A stretch of 64,000 nt of DNA from Hyphomicrobiales bacterium (GCA_021732215.1 JAKFVL010000004.1:62001-126000); one strand, 5' to 3'; shown: positions 33,645-42,171, counted from the stretch's first letter. Notes: a model not told the origin generated them from the sequence alone. Numbers and translations are program-made.

Positions 33645-34658
33645 ATGAAACGCACTGTCTTGCACTACACGTTTGGCGCTGCCGTCGCCGCTAGCCTTGG
33701 CGGGTTTGCGACTGCGGCTTCGGCTGCCTGGGAGCCGACGAGGCCCGTCGAGTTCATCATCCCCGCCGGTACAGGTGGCGGTGCAGACCAGATGGCTCGC
33801 ACGATTCAAGGTATCGTTACCAAGCACAGCCTGATGAAGCAGCCGATGGTCGTCATCAACAAGTCCGGTGGCGCCGGCGGTGAAGGCTTCCTCGATGTCA
33901 AGTCTTCGGCCAACAACCCGCACAAGATCATCATCACGTTGTCGAACCTTTTCACGACGCCGCTGGCGACGGGAATTCCGTTCAACTGGAAGGATCTGAC
34001 GCCGGTCGCGATGCTTGCGCTTGATGAGTTCGTGCTCTGGGTCAACGCCGAGAAGCCCTACAAGACCGTCAAGGAATACATCGCTGCGGTAAAGGCTGCG
34101 CCGCCGGGTTCGATCAAGATGGGCGGTACCGGCTCGAAGCAGGAAGACCAGATCATCACCGTTGCGATGGAAAAGGCGACGGGAACGAAGTTCACCTACA
34201 TTCCCTACAAGGGCGGCGGAGAAGTCGCGGTTCAGCTCGTCGGCAATCACGTCGACTCGACCGTGAACAATCCGATCGAAGCGGTCGCGCAGTGGCGCGG
34301 CGGCAAGGTGCGTCCGCTGTGCGTCTTCGACAGCAAGCAGATGAGCTATGACGAGCAGGTGTTCGAAGGCAAAGGCTGGAAGGACATTCCGACCTGCAAA
34401 TCGGAAGGCCTTGATATCGAGTATCTGATGCTGCGCGGCATCTTCATGTCACCGAAGGCAACCAAAGATCAGGTCGATTACTACGTCGAGCTGTTCAAGA
34501 AGGTTCGTGAAACGCCGGAGTGGAAGGAATTCATGAAGACCGGCGCGTTCAACACGACTTTCCTGGTCGGCCCTGAATACGCCAAATGGGTCGAGACCGA
34601 AGAAAAGCGTCACGAGGCCTTGATGAAAGAGGCCGACTTCCTCGCCAAGTCGAATTGA
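33645..34658 (+). CDS. tctC: Tripartite tricarboxylate transporter substrate-binding protein (TctC/Bug family)
   Basis: The 337-residue periplasmic protein has a signal peptide (MKRTVLHYTFGAAVAASLGG, cleavage probably after ATAASA) and the Bug-family body: RPVEFIIPAGTGGGADQMAR, then GGAGGEGFLDVKSS and IKMGGTGSKQEDQIITVAME. It captures a carboxylate for the TctBA membrane pair. It lies in the oxalate island under a GntR-type operator, so a di- or tricarboxylate related to oxalate is a reasonable ligand; this is inference. Confidence 0.9.
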   Translation: MKRTVLHYTFGAAVAASLGGFATAASAAWEPTRPVEFIIPAGTGGGADQMARTIQGIVTKHSLMKQPMVVINKSGGAGGEGFLDVKSSANNPHKIIITLSNLFTTPLATGIPFNWKDLTPVAMLALDEFVLWVNAEKPYKTVKEYIAAVKAAPPGSIKMGGTGSKQEDQIITVAMEKATGTKFTYIPYKGGGEVAVQLVGNHVDSTVNNPIEAVAQWRGGKVRPLCVFDSKQMSYDEQVFEGKGWKDIPTCKSEGLDIEYLMLRGIFMSPKATKDQVDYYVELFKKVRETPEWKEFMKTGAFNTTFLVGPEYAKWVETEEKRHEALMKEADFLAKSN

Positions 34659-34727
34659 TCGAACCTGGGTTGCGGATTGCCGGTGGGCTCAAAGCCCGCC
34701 GGCAGGCAGGCTGCGGATGGAGCTCCA

Positions 34728-35225
34728 ATGACTACGAATAGTTCAAGCAATGCCGGTCCTTCACACAAGACCGTCGAAGCAGGCGTGACGACCGTCATCG
34801 GCCTGTTTGGAGCGTTAGTCGTCTACGGCAGCGTCAAGGCCGGCACCGGTTGGGGCGCGGAAGGCCCGCGCGCCGGCTTCTTCCCGTTCTATATCGGGCT
34901 CTTCATCGTCGGCTCCAGCCTCGTCAATCTCTGGAATCTGTTTCGCGAGGATGAAGGCAATCTGTTCGCAGAGTGGATCCAGCTTCGACAGGTTCTCAGC
35001 GTTGTCATTCCGACCACCATTTATGTCGCTGCGATGCCCTTCATCGGGCTCTACGTGGCATCGTTCATCTTCATCGCCTGGTTCATGCGATGGCTGGGCA
35101 AGTACAACTGGCCGACCGTGCTTGCGGTATCGATCGGAATGCCCCTCGTCACATATTTCCTGTTCGAGCGCTATTTTCTGGTCCCGCTTCCCAAGGGGCC
35201 GATCGAAAACTTGATCGGCCTGTAA
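34728..35225 (+). CDS. tctB: Tripartite tricarboxylate transporter small membrane subunit TctB
   Basis: The 165-residue protein has about four membrane segments (TTVIGLFGALVVYGSV; GPRAGFFPFYIGLFIVGSSL; VVIPTTIYVAAMPFIGLYVA; VSIGMPLVTYFLFERYFLV), which is the TctB pattern. The ATG at 34728 (MTTNSSS) was chosen because the earlier in-frame ATG lies inside a GC hairpin and adds a charged, non-family leader. The C-terminal LVPLPKGP is typical of the family. It works with TctA as the permease. Confidence 0.88.
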   Translation: MTTNSSSNAGPSHKTVEAGVTTVIGLFGALVVYGSVKAGTGWGAEGPRAGFFPFYIGLFIVGSSLVNLWNLFREDEGNLFAEWIQLRQVLSVVIPTTIYVAAMPFIGLYVASFIFIAWFMRWLGKYNWPTVLAVSIGMPLVTYFLFERYFLVPLPKGPIENLIGL

Positions 35226-35267
35226 CGTTGCCGCCCTCATCAGTCAGTCGCTCCAGGACATAAGAAA

Positions 35268-36773
35268 ATGGAAGAGATTCTCAATCTGTTTCAGGGTTTT
35301 GCCGTCGCCCTGCAACCGTTCAACATCATGGTGATGATCCTCGGGATCGTACTTGGTGTCGTCATCGGCGTGCTTCCCGGATTGGGCGGAGCCAATGGCG
35401 TCGCGATCCTTTTGCCGCTGACGTTCAGCATGCCGCCGACTTCGGCCATCATCATGCTCTCGTGCATTTACTGGGGAGCGTTGTTCGGCGGAGCCATAAC
35501 GTCCGTGCTCTTCAACATACCCGGAGAACCGTGGTCCGTCGCAACGACGTTCGACGGTTATCCGATGGCGCAGCAAGGCAAGGCCGGCGAGGCTTTGACC
35601 GCGGCCTTCACGTCGTCCTTTGTCGGCGCGTTCTTCGCCGTCGTCATGATCACGCTTGTTGCGCCGCTGGTGGCGAGTCTGGCGCTGAAGTTTGGTCCGG
35701 CCGAGAAGTTCGCAGTCTATTTTCTCGCCTTCTGTAGTTTCGTCGGCTTGAGCAAGGAGCCGCCTTTCAAGACCATTGCCGCCATGATGATTGGCTTCGC
35801 ACTCGCTGCGGTGGGACTTGACTCCGTAACCGGATCGCTGCGGTTGACGTTCGGCTTCACCGAACTTCTCAACGGCTTCGACTTCCTGATCGCGGTGATC
35901 GGCCTGTTCGGTATCGGTGAAATCCTGCTGACCATGGAAGAAGGCCTCGCATTCCGCGGCGGCAAGGCGAAGATCAACCTCAGCGTCGTGATCCAGACCT
36001 GGAAAGAGCTTCCGCGTTACTGGATGACGTCGCTGCGCTCCTGCATCATTGGTTGCTGGATGGGCATCACGCCGGCCGGCGCAACACCGGCGTCGTTCAT
36101 GAGCTACGGCATTGCCAAGCGCATGTCGCGCAATGGCAAGAACTTCGGCAAGGGTGAAATCGAAGGTGTTATTGCGCCGGAAACCGCGGCTCATGCTGCA
36201 GGTACCGCCGCGCTGCTGCCGATGCTGTCGCTCGGCGTTCCGGGATCTCCGACAGCCGCCGTGCTGCTCGGTGGCTTGCTGATCTGGGGCCTGCAGCCCG
36301 GTCCAATGCTGTTCGTCGAACAGAAGGATTTCGTCTGGGGCCTGATCGCCTCGATGTATCTCGGAAACCTCGTCGGTCTCATCGTGGTGCTGACGTGCGT
36401 GCCGGTGTTCGCCGCGATCCTGCGCATTCCGTTCAGCATCATCGCACCGCTGATTCTGGTGCTGTGCGCGATCGGTGCGTACTCGGTCCACAACAGCACC
36501 TTCGACGTGGCGATGATGCTGGTGTTCGGCGTGATCGGTTACGGATTGAAGAAAACCGGGTATCCGCTGGCGCCGCTGGTGCTCGCCATTGTGCTCGGCG
36601 ACAAGGCCGAAGAGGCGTTCCGTCAGTCGCTGCTCGGATCGCAAGGTTCGCTCGGCATCTTCTTCTCGAACGGTCTCGTCAGCACGATCATGATCCTCGG
36701 TCTGATCGCGCTGTTCTGGTCGGTCATTCAGGAAGGCTACTCGCGCCTGAGGACTCGCGCCGCGACGGCTTGA
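35268..36773 (+). CDS. tctA: Tripartite tricarboxylate transporter large membrane subunit TctA
   Basis: The 501-residue, roughly 12-helix protein carries TctA signatures: GIVLGVVIGVLPGLGGANGV near the start, YWGALFGGAITSVLFNIPGE, the conserved APETAAHAAGTAALLPMLSLGVPGS region, and PGPMLFVEQKDFVWGLIASM. It forms the channel for the TctC-bound carboxylate. Third gene of the tctCBA unit, with a strong terminator just downstream. Confidence 0.95.
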   Translation: MEEILNLFQGFAVALQPFNIMVMILGIVLGVVIGVLPGLGGANGVAILLPLTFSMPPTSAIIMLSCIYWGALFGGAITSVLFNIPGEPWSVATTFDGYPMAQQGKAGEALTAAFTSSFVGAFFAVVMITLVAPLVASLALKFGPAEKFAVYFLAFCSFVGLSKEPPFKTIAAMMIGFALAAVGLDSVTGSLRLTFGFTELLNGFDFLIAVIGLFGIGEILLTMEEGLAFRGGKAKINLSVVIQTWKELPRYWMTSLRSCIIGCWMGITPAGATPASFMSYGIAKRMSRNGKNFGKGEIEGVIAPETAAHAAGTAALLPMLSLGVPGSPTAAVLLGGLLIWGLQPGPMLFVEQKDFVWGLIASMYLGNLVGLIVVLTCVPVFAAILRIPFSIIAPLILVLCAIGAYSVHNSTFDVAMMLVFGVIGYGLKKTGYPLAPLVLAIVLGDKAEEAFRQSLLGSQGSLGIFFSNGLVSTIMILGLIALFWSVIQEGYSRLRTRAATA

Positions 36774-36794
36774 TGTCGCTTTCGAAGTTGGACG

Positions 36795-36830
36795 GCCCGC
36801 TCATCGCAGGATGAGCGGGCCTTTTCTTTT
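36795..36830 (+). terminator. Rho-independent terminator of tctCBA
   Basis: A perfect 10-bp stem GCCCGCTCAT/ATGAGCGGGC with a 6-base loop, followed by CTTTTCTTTT, 21 bp after the tctA stop. Confidence 0.88.
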
Positions 36831-36882
36831 GTGGACACGATGACGCCGAAATCGGTTGACTCTCGCTCCCGGACCGTTCATT

Positions 36883-36899
36883 TGGTATACATAATACAA
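36883..36899 (+). promoter_or_regulatory. GntR-type operator D upstream of the sucCD-like pair
   Basis: TGGTAT-ACATA-ATACAA matches the TGGYAT-N5-ATRYCA pattern with one mismatch in the right arm. A TTGACT at 36856-36861 could be the -35 box. It lies 63 bp before the sucC ATG. Confidence 0.6.
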
Positions 36900-36961
36900 T
36901 AGCGATGGCAGTGATTTAGCCTGCCGGTTCGCCAGCGGTCCGCACGATTCAGGGAGTGGCG

Positions 36962-38167
36962 ATGAACATTCACGAGTATCAGGGCAAGGCGATTCTAAAG
37001 AGCTTCGGTGCGCCGGTGTCGGCGGGAGCGGCGGCGTTGAGTGTCGACGAGGCGGTGGCTGCGGCGACGACGTTGCCGGGACCGGTCTACGTTGTGAAGT
37101 CGCAGATTCACGCCGGAGGCCGCGGCAAAGGCAAGTTCAAGGGATTGCCAGCCGATGCAAAGGGCGGCGTGCGGCTCGCGAAATCGATCGACGAGGTGGC
37201 GGCGTTCGCAAAGGAAATGCTGGGCCGCACGCTGGTGACCGAACAAACCGGCCCTGCCGGCAAGCAGGTCAACCGTCTCTACATCGAAGACGGCTCCGAC
37301 ATCGCGAAGGAGTTCTATCTCTCGATGCTGGTCGATCGCGAAACCTCGCGCGTCGCATTCGTGGTTTCGACCGAAGGCGGCATGGACATCGAGAAAGTGG
37401 CGCACGATACGCCCGACAGGATCGTGACCTTCTCGGTCGATCCCGCGACTGGCGTGATGGCTCATCACGGCCGCAAGGTCGCGCAGACCCTCGGTCTCAC
37501 CGGCGACCTCGCCAGGCAAGCTGAGAAGCTGGTCGCGCAGCTCTACAGCGCTTTCGTTGCCACTGACATGGCGATGCTCGAAATCAATCCGCTGGTCGTC
37601 ACCAAACAGAACGAGCTGCGTTGCCTCGATGCCAAGGTGACGTTCGATACCAACGCGCTCTACCGCCATGCCGAGCTGCTCAAGCTGCGCGACCTGACCG
37701 AGGAGGACGCCAAGGAGATCGAGGCGTCGAAATACGATCTCAACTACATCGCGCTCGAAGGCACCATCGGCTGCATGGTCAACGGTGCGGGTCTCGCGAT
37801 GGCGACGATGGACATCATCAAGCTGTACGGCGCGACGCCGGCAAATTTCCTCGACGTCGGTGGCGGCGCCACCAAGGAGAAGGTCGCGGCTGCGTTCAAG
37901 ATCATCACCTCGGATCCGAACGTGAAGGGAATTCTCGTCAACATCTTCGGCGGCATCATGCGCTGCGATGTGGTGGCGGAAGGCGTCGTCGCCGCGGTGA
38001 GGGAAGTGGGCCTTGCCGTGCCGCTGGTGGTTCGTCTGGAAGGCACCAACGTCGAGCTGGGCAAGAAGATCATCAATGAATCCGAGCTTAATGTGGTGCC
38101 GGCCGACAATCTCGACGATGCCGCGCAGAAAATCGTGAAGGCCACGGCGCAGAAGGAGGCCGCGTAG
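36962..38167 (+). CDS. Succinyl-CoA synthetase-type beta subunit (second copy or malate/oxalate-CoA ligase)
   Basis: The 401-residue ATP-grasp subunit begins [20 protein letters not shown] and contains [18 protein letters not shown] (nucleotide site), [16 protein letters not shown] (metal site), [29 protein letters not shown] and [14 protein letters not shown]. The family includes SucC and malate-CoA ligase MtkA, which cannot be separated by eye. The housekeeping sucCD of this group normally lies with mdh and sucAB; here it stands alone under a GntR-type operator in an oxalate island, so a dedicated acid-CoA ligase is likely. The ATG at 36962 begins the conserved MNIHEYQ; a GTG two codons upstream is less likely. 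Confidence 0.85.
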   Translation: MNIHEYQGKAILKSFGAPVSAGAAALSVDEAVAAATTLPGPVYVVKSQIHAGGRGKGKFKGLPADAKGGVRLAKSIDEVAAFAKEMLGRTLVTEQTGPAGKQVNRLYIEDGSDIAKEFYLSMLVDRETSRVAFVVSTEGGMDIEKVAHDTPDRIVTFSVDPATGVMAHHGRKVAQTLGLTGDLARQAEKLVAQLYSAFVATDMAMLEINPLVVTKQNELRCLDAKVTFDTNALYRHAELLKLRDLTEEDAKEIEASKYDLNYIALEGTIGCMVNGAGLAMATMDIIKLYGATPANFLDVGGGATKEKVAAAFKIITSDPNVKGILVNIFGGIMRCDVVAEGVVAAVREVGLAVPLVVRLEGTNVELGKKIINESELNVVPADNLDDAAQKIVKATAQKEAA

Positions 38168-39051
38168 TGTCGATCCTGATTGACAAGAACACCAAGGTCA
38201 TCTGCCAAGGCTTCACCGGCAAGAACGGCACCTTCCATTCGGAACAGGCAGTACTCTACGGCACGCAGATGGTCGGCGGCACCTCGCCCGGCAAGGGCGG
38301 ATCGTATCATCTCAAGCTCCCGGTGTTCGATACGGTTGCGGATGCGCGCGAACAAACCGGCGCGAATGCCAGCGTGATCTACGTTCCGCCGGCCGGCGCG
38401 GCGGATGCGATCTGCGAAGCGATCGATGCGGAAATTCCTCTGATCGTTTGTATCACCGAAGGCATTCCTGTAGCCGATATGATCCGCGTGCGCCGCTCGC
38501 TGGATGGATCGAAGTCGCGCCTGATCGGACCGAATTGCCCCGGCGTGATGACGGCGGGTGAATGCAAGATCGGCATCATGCCTGGTAACATCTTCAAGAA
38601 GGGCAACGTGGGAATCGTGTCGCGCTCCGGCACGCTGACCTACGAGGCGGTGTTCCAGACCACCGCCGAAGGCCTTGGACAGACGACAGCGGTCGGCATC
38701 GGCGGCGATCCGGTGAAGGGAACGGATTTTATTTCGATGCTGGAGCTATTCCTCGCCGATCCCGAAACCAAATCGATCGTGATGATCGGCGAGATCGGCG
38801 GATCGTCCGAAGAAGATGCGGCGCAGTTCATCAAGGACGAAGCAAAGCGCGGCCGCAAGAAGCCGATGGTCGGCTTCATCGCTGGACGCACCGCGCCTCC
38901 CGGCCGCCGCATGGGTCATGCCGGTGCGATCATCTCGGGCGGCAAAGGCGATGCGGAGTCGAAGATCGCGGCGATGGAATCCGCCGGCATTCGCGTCTCG
39001 CCGTCGCCTGCACGGCTCGGAAAGACCCTGGTCGAGGTTTTGAACGCATAG
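38167..39051 (+). CDS. Succinyl-CoA synthetase-type alpha subunit
   Basis: The 294-residue subunit carries the phosphorylated active-site His in [10 protein letters not shown] near residue 247, the CoA-binding Rossmann part ([20 protein letters not shown]), and [20 protein letters not shown]. It starts with GTG overlapping the beta-subunit stop by one base, so the two are translationally coupled. It makes the phospho-His intermediate and CoA thioester with the beta subunit. MtkB is the main alternative to SucD. A strong terminator follows. Confidence 0.87.
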   Translation: MSILIDKNTKVICQGFTGKNGTFHSEQAVLYGTQMVGGTSPGKGGSYHLKLPVFDTVADAREQTGANASVIYVPPAGAADAICEAIDAEIPLIVCITEGIPVADMIRVRRSLDGSKSRLIGPNCPGVMTAGECKIGIMPGNIFKKGNVGIVSRSGTLTYEAVFQTTAEGLGQTTAVGIGGDPVKGTDFISMLELFLADPETKSIVMIGEIGGSSEEDAAQFIKDEAKRGRKKPMVGFIAGRTAPPGRRMGHAGAIISGGKGDAESKIAAMESAGIRVSPSPARLGKTLVEVLNA

Positions 39052-39084
39052 ACAGCTCACGTTCCTCCCTGAAACTTGCGTCAG

Positions 39085-39116
39085 CGCGGCATCGGTCCTG
39101 GTGCCGCGTTTTTTTT
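39085..39116 (+). terminator. Rho-independent terminator after the sucCD-like pair
   Basis: The stem CGCGGCA/TGCCGCG is followed directly by eight Ts, 33 bp after the stop. Confidence 0.9.
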
Positions 39117-39276
39117 GTTTCTGACCGTCTGTTGAGCTATCCGGAACGCACCCGATCCGGCCAGAAAAGCGGCCGCAAAAATGTTGCGGCAAACCTGGGG
39201 CGTGTCGGTCAAGCGAGATGGCGAAACGGTGTCGTGAGAGGTGCCGGTATTTCCCACAAGGCGGCAAAAGATCGGC

Positions 39277-39305
39277 TTGATATTTGGCATAATGTATACC
39301 AGATT
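39277..39305 (+). promoter_or_regulatory. Promoter and GntR-type operator E (CBS protein and panE-like genes)
   Basis: TTGATA (39277-39282), 17-bp spacer, CAGATT (39300-39305). The operator TGGCAT-AATGT-ATACCA (39285-39301) sits in the spacer, starting 8 bp after the -35 box as at 33227. Confidence 0.65.
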
Positions 39306-39354
39306 AGCTTTAGAGACGAGCTAGACTCGCTGATCGACAGCCATGGAGGCCTTG

Positions 39355-39789
39355 ATGACCGTCGGAGACATTTTACGCACCAAGAGTTCGCGTATCGTCA
39401 CGATCCGGATGAACGAGACGGTCGATACCGCCGCCAAATTGCTCCGGCGGGAGAATGTCGGCGCCCTCGTTGTCAAGGATGTCTGCCGCACCGAAGGTAA
39501 CGTGGTTGTCGGCATGTTCTCGGAGCGCGACGTTGCCAGCGCCATTGCCGACCACGGTCCGGCCGGTTCGGCGCTGAAGGTTTCGGCCCTGATCTCGGTC
39601 CAGAAGCTCGTGTCATGCAACGCGCAGGACACCATCGAGCACGTCCGGCAACTGATGGACGAGCATCACATCCGCCATGTCCCGGTGCTGGAAGGCCACA
39701 CGCTGATCGGTGTCATCAGCATGCGCGATCTCAATACCGTGGCTGTCGCCAGCCGTCCGGCCGCGGAGCCATCCGCCTATATGAACTGA
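39355..39789 (+). CDS. CBS-domain pair protein
   Basis: The 144-residue protein consists of two CBS motifs that form one Bateman module: TVGDILRTKSSRIVTIRMNE...VGMFSERDVASAIADHG, and ALISVQKLVSCNAQDTIEHV...LIGVISMRDLNTVAVAS. Such modules bind adenine nucleotides or related ligands and sense energy state. The ATG at 39355 follows GGAGG; the earlier in-frame ATG at 39343 has no ribosome site. It lies under the GntR-type operator E and 98 bp before the PanE-like gene, but how it would act in oxalate use is unknown. Confidence 0.88.
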   Translation: MTVGDILRTKSSRIVTIRMNETVDTAAKLLRRENVGALVVKDVCRTEGNVVVGMFSERDVASAIADHGPAGSALKVSALISVQKLVSCNAQDTIEHVRQLMDEHHIRHVPVLEGHTLIGVISMRDLNTVAVASRPAAEPSAYMN

Positions 39790-39887
39790 ACCAGAGTCGA
39801 TCTGTCGGATCGAGGCGTTCGTGCAGGCATCTGCTTGCGGCGAAGCGATGCGACGTGCCCGTTTCCCTCTCATTCGAGGATGACGAC

Positions 39888-40865
39888 ATGAAGGTCTGCA
39901 TTTACGGCGCTGGCGCCATCGGTGGTTACCTCGGAGTGCAATTCGCGCAGGCGGGCGCCGATGTCAGTCTGGTGGCGCGCGGGGCGCATCTTCAGGCGAT
40001 GAAGGACAACGGCCTCAAACTTCTGATCGGCGATGAAGAGCGTGTCGTGCATCCGGCATGCACCGACAACCCGGCCGAGCTCGGCGAGCAGGACTTCATC
40101 GTCGTCGCGCTGAAGGCGCACTCCGTCACAGGCGTTCTCGATGCGATGAAGCCGCTGCTCGGCGAGCGCACCCGTGTCGTCACCGCGGTCAACGGCATTC
40201 CCTACTGGTACTTCCACAAGCACGGCGGCAACGCCTTCGAGGGCAAGACGCTTGAGAGCGTCGATCCGGGCGCGCGCCAGTGGAACGAACTCGGGCCGGA
40301 GCGCGCCATAGGCTGCATCGTCTATCCCGCGACCGAGCTCGAAGCCCCCGGCGTGATCCGCCATGTCTATGGCGACAAGTTTCCGATCGGCGAGCCGTCG
40401 GGCGAAACGACCGGCGATATCCAGCGCTTGTCCGGGCTTTTCACCAGGGCTGGCCTGCAGGCACCGATCCTCGATCGCGTGCGTGACGAGATCTGGCTCA
40501 AGCTGTGGGGCAACGTCTGCTTCAATCCGATCAGCGCGCTGACCCATGGGACGCTCGACGTGATCGGCAGCGATCCAGGCACACGGACTCTTGCCAAGGC
40601 GATGATGCTGGAAGCCCAGACCATCGCCGAGACGTTCGGCGTCAAGTTCCGCGTCGATGTGGAGCGCCGCATCGAGGGCGCGCGCAAGGTCGGCGCCCAC
40701 AAGACCTCGATGCTTCAGGACCTCGAGCGCAATCGTCCGATGGAAATCGATCCGCTGGTCACGGTGGTTCAGGAAATGGGCCGCATCGCTGAAATCCCGA
40801 CGCCGGCGATCGACATGGTTCTGGCGCTGGTCATGCAGCGCGCCCGGATGGCCGGGTTGTACTGA
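39888..40865 (+). CDS. PanE-family 2-dehydropantoate 2-reductase-like protein (candidate oxalyl-CoA reductase)
   Basis: The 325-residue NADPH-dependent reductase starts MKVCIYGAGAIGGYLGVQFA (Rossmann GxGxxG) and shows ApbA/PanE features: VKAHSV-type region (VALKAHSVTGVLDAMKPLLG), VNGIPYWYF, the catalytic Lys-containing DEIWLKLWGNVCFNPISALT, and KTSMLQDLERNRPMEID. Standard PanE makes pantoate. In Methylobacterium extorquens, however, the PanE2 paralogue is, to my recollection, the oxalyl-CoA reductase used to make glyoxylate from oxalate. Being in the same GntR-operator set as oxc and frc, and near gcl, this gene could have that role. Housekeeping PanE remains possible. Confidence 0.82.
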   Translation: MKVCIYGAGAIGGYLGVQFAQAGADVSLVARGAHLQAMKDNGLKLLIGDEERVVHPACTDNPAELGEQDFIVVALKAHSVTGVLDAMKPLLGERTRVVTAVNGIPYWYFHKHGGNAFEGKTLESVDPGARQWNELGPERAIGCIVYPATELEAPGVIRHVYGDKFPIGEPSGETTGDIQRLSGLFTRAGLQAPILDRVRDEIWLKLWGNVCFNPISALTHGTLDVIGSDPGTRTLAKAMMLEAQTIAETFGVKFRVDVERRIEGARKVGAHKTSMLQDLERNRPMEIDPLVTVVQEMGRIAEIPTPAIDMVLALVMQRARMAGLY

Positions 40866-41026
40866 ATCGCATTGTCCATTTGCCGTAGATCGTCAGCAAG
40901 ATATCGCGCGACAAGACGTTGCTGCCGGGCGACCTGATCTGCTGCGGCACCATGAAGGTTCCGGTCAACAAGGTCACGATCGCTATCGATGGCATTGGTG
41001 AATTGCATATCGAATACCGGAACTGA
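40866..41026 (+). pseudogene. Remnant of a fumarylacetoacetate-hydrolase-family gene (C-terminal end)
   Basis: From 40889 to a TGA at 41024 one frame reads VSKISRDKTLLPGDLICCGT followed by NKVTIAIDGIGELHIEYRN. This is the usual C-terminal end of FAH-family hydrolases ('tLlPGDlI.cGT...v.v.idGiG.L.n'). Just upstream in the same frame, IVHLP continues the similarity across an in-frame TAG at 40886-40888. No start, ribosome site or N-terminal domains exist, since panE ends at 40865. It is therefore a truncated and mutated leftover, suggesting that a deletion joined panE to the tail of a former neighbour. Confidence 0.65.
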
Positions 41027-41032
41027 GTTTTT

Positions 41033-41116
41033 GTCATTGCGAGGAGCGATAGCGACGAAGCAATCGATACTTCGAGCGTCGGTCCCGTGCTGATTGCTTC
41101 GCTCCGCTCGAATGAC
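41033..41116. repeat. Inverted intergenic repeat, family 1 (diverged copy)
   Basis: Arms GTCATTGCGAGGAGCGATAG...GAAGCAATC and GATTGCTTCGCTCCGCTCGAATGAC. It directly follows the FAH remnant and may mark the rearrangement border. Confidence 0.75.
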
Positions 41117-41235
41117 GGGAAAGTTTTGGCCAGTTCTGACACCATGGGACTGCCAATTCGCCTTGCGCGAAATCAGCGTTCGGAGGAAAATCGCCGTCAC
41201 ATTCCCTGAGCTGATGTGCAGCGGAAGGATTTGCG

Positions 41236-41880
41236 ATGAGCATGGCCGACGAAAAGACGAGGCCGATCGAAAGTACGGCTGGATTGCGCGAACTGTATCC
41301 GCCACCGACGGAGCGCGCGGCGCTGAAGTGCCTGCCGAAGCTCGACGTGCATTGCCGCAACTTCATAGCGCTGTCGCCGCTGGTTTGCATCGGCACGTCG
41401 ACCAGCGAAGGCGCTGACGTGTCGCCGCGCGGCGATGCGCCGGGTTTCGTTCAGGTGCTCGACGACGAGACGCTGATGCTGCCGGATCGGCCGGGCAACA
41501 ATCGGATCGACACCATGACGAATCTGGCCACCAATGCGCAGGTCGGCTTGCTGTTCCTGATTCCGGGCGTCAACGAGACGTTGCGCATCAACGGGCTGGC
41601 GCGCATCTCGACCGACCCCGAGCACCTGGCGCGGGGCGAAGCCAATGGCAAGCTGCCGAAGACATGTCTCATCATCGATGTGCGCGAGGCTTACCTCCAC
41701 TGCGGCAAGGCGCTCATCCGCTCGAAGCTGTGGGATGAAGAATCCAAGATCGAGCGTTCGCGGTTGCCGTCCCTGGGCGAGATGGTCAACGACCAGACCA
41801 GGCATCGTTCCGACAAGCCGATGACGAACGAGCAGGCGGATGCGTGGATCGAGGAAAGTTACAGAACCCGGCTTTACTGA
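41236..41880 (+). CDS. PPOX-class FMN-dependent flavoprotein (pyridoxamine-phosphate-oxidase-like)
   Basis: The 214-residue split-barrel flavoprotein shows LDVHCRNFIALSPLVCIGTS, VSPRGDAPGFVQVLDDETLM and RPGNNRIDTMTNLATNAQVG. These are hallmarks of the MSMEG_1061-type PPOX subgroup that binds FMN or F420. The biochemical role is not assigned; such proteins are often predicted to reduce small electrophiles. It stands alone between the oxalate island and CsbD, and ends at a bidirectional terminator. Confidence 0.82.
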   Translation: MSMADEKTRPIESTAGLRELYPPPTERAALKCLPKLDVHCRNFIALSPLVCIGTSTSEGADVSPRGDAPGFVQVLDDETLMLPDRPGNNRIDTMTNLATNAQVGLLFLIPGVNETLRINGLARISTDPEHLARGEANGKLPKTCLIIDVREAYLHCGKALIRSKLWDEESKIERSRLPSLGEMVNDQTRHRSDKPMTNEQADAWIEESYRTRLY

Positions 41881-41908
41881 TTGCGCCGTCTGCAAGCGCG
41901 CGCATGCA

Positions 41909-41934
41909 AAAGGCCGCCCTCTCGGGCGGCCTTT
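41909..41934. terminator. Bidirectional terminator between the PPOX and CsbD genes
   Basis: AAAGGCCGCCC/GGGCGGCCTTT, an 11-bp perfect stem with a 4-base loop, lies between the two convergent stops and has A/T ends on both sides. Confidence 0.85.
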
Positions 41935-41955
41935 GACATTCATGCTCCGAGATTA

Positions 41956-42171
41956 TCAGAGCTTCTTGTTGGCGAACTCGGCGACCTTGTCGGCTGCATC
42001 CTTTGCAGCTTCCTTGGCTTCGCCGACTGCCTTCTGGCCATGGCCCTTGGCCTGCTGAGCAAGACCCTCGGCCTGGAGCTTGTCGGAATCGACCGCCTTG
42101 CCGATGCCTTCCTTGACCTGGCCGATGGCGTCGTTGGCAGTGCCTTTGATTTTGTCTGCGGTGCTACCCAT
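41956..42171 (-). CDS. CsbD family stress protein
   Basis: The 71-residue hydrophilic protein starts [20 protein letters not shown] and continues with the repeated alanine/lysine helices of the CsbD family ([26 protein letters not shown]). Family members are general-stress proteins of unknown mechanism. The ATG at 42171 has AGGAGG upstream; the longer reading frame is not CsbD-like. Convergent with the PPOX gene and divergent from the cupin gene. Confidence 0.92.
   Translation of the reverse strand: MGSTADKIKGTANDAIGQVKEGIGKAVDSDKLQAEGLAQQAKGHGQKAVGEAKEAAKDAADKVAEFANKKL

Noticed and set aside
36962-39051. The housekeeping sucCD of the citric acid cycle
   Set aside because: No mdh, sucAB or lpd genes adjoin, and a GntR-type operator plus oxalate genes surround it, so I did not assign sucC/sucD symbols. 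The assignment is undecided, not disproved.
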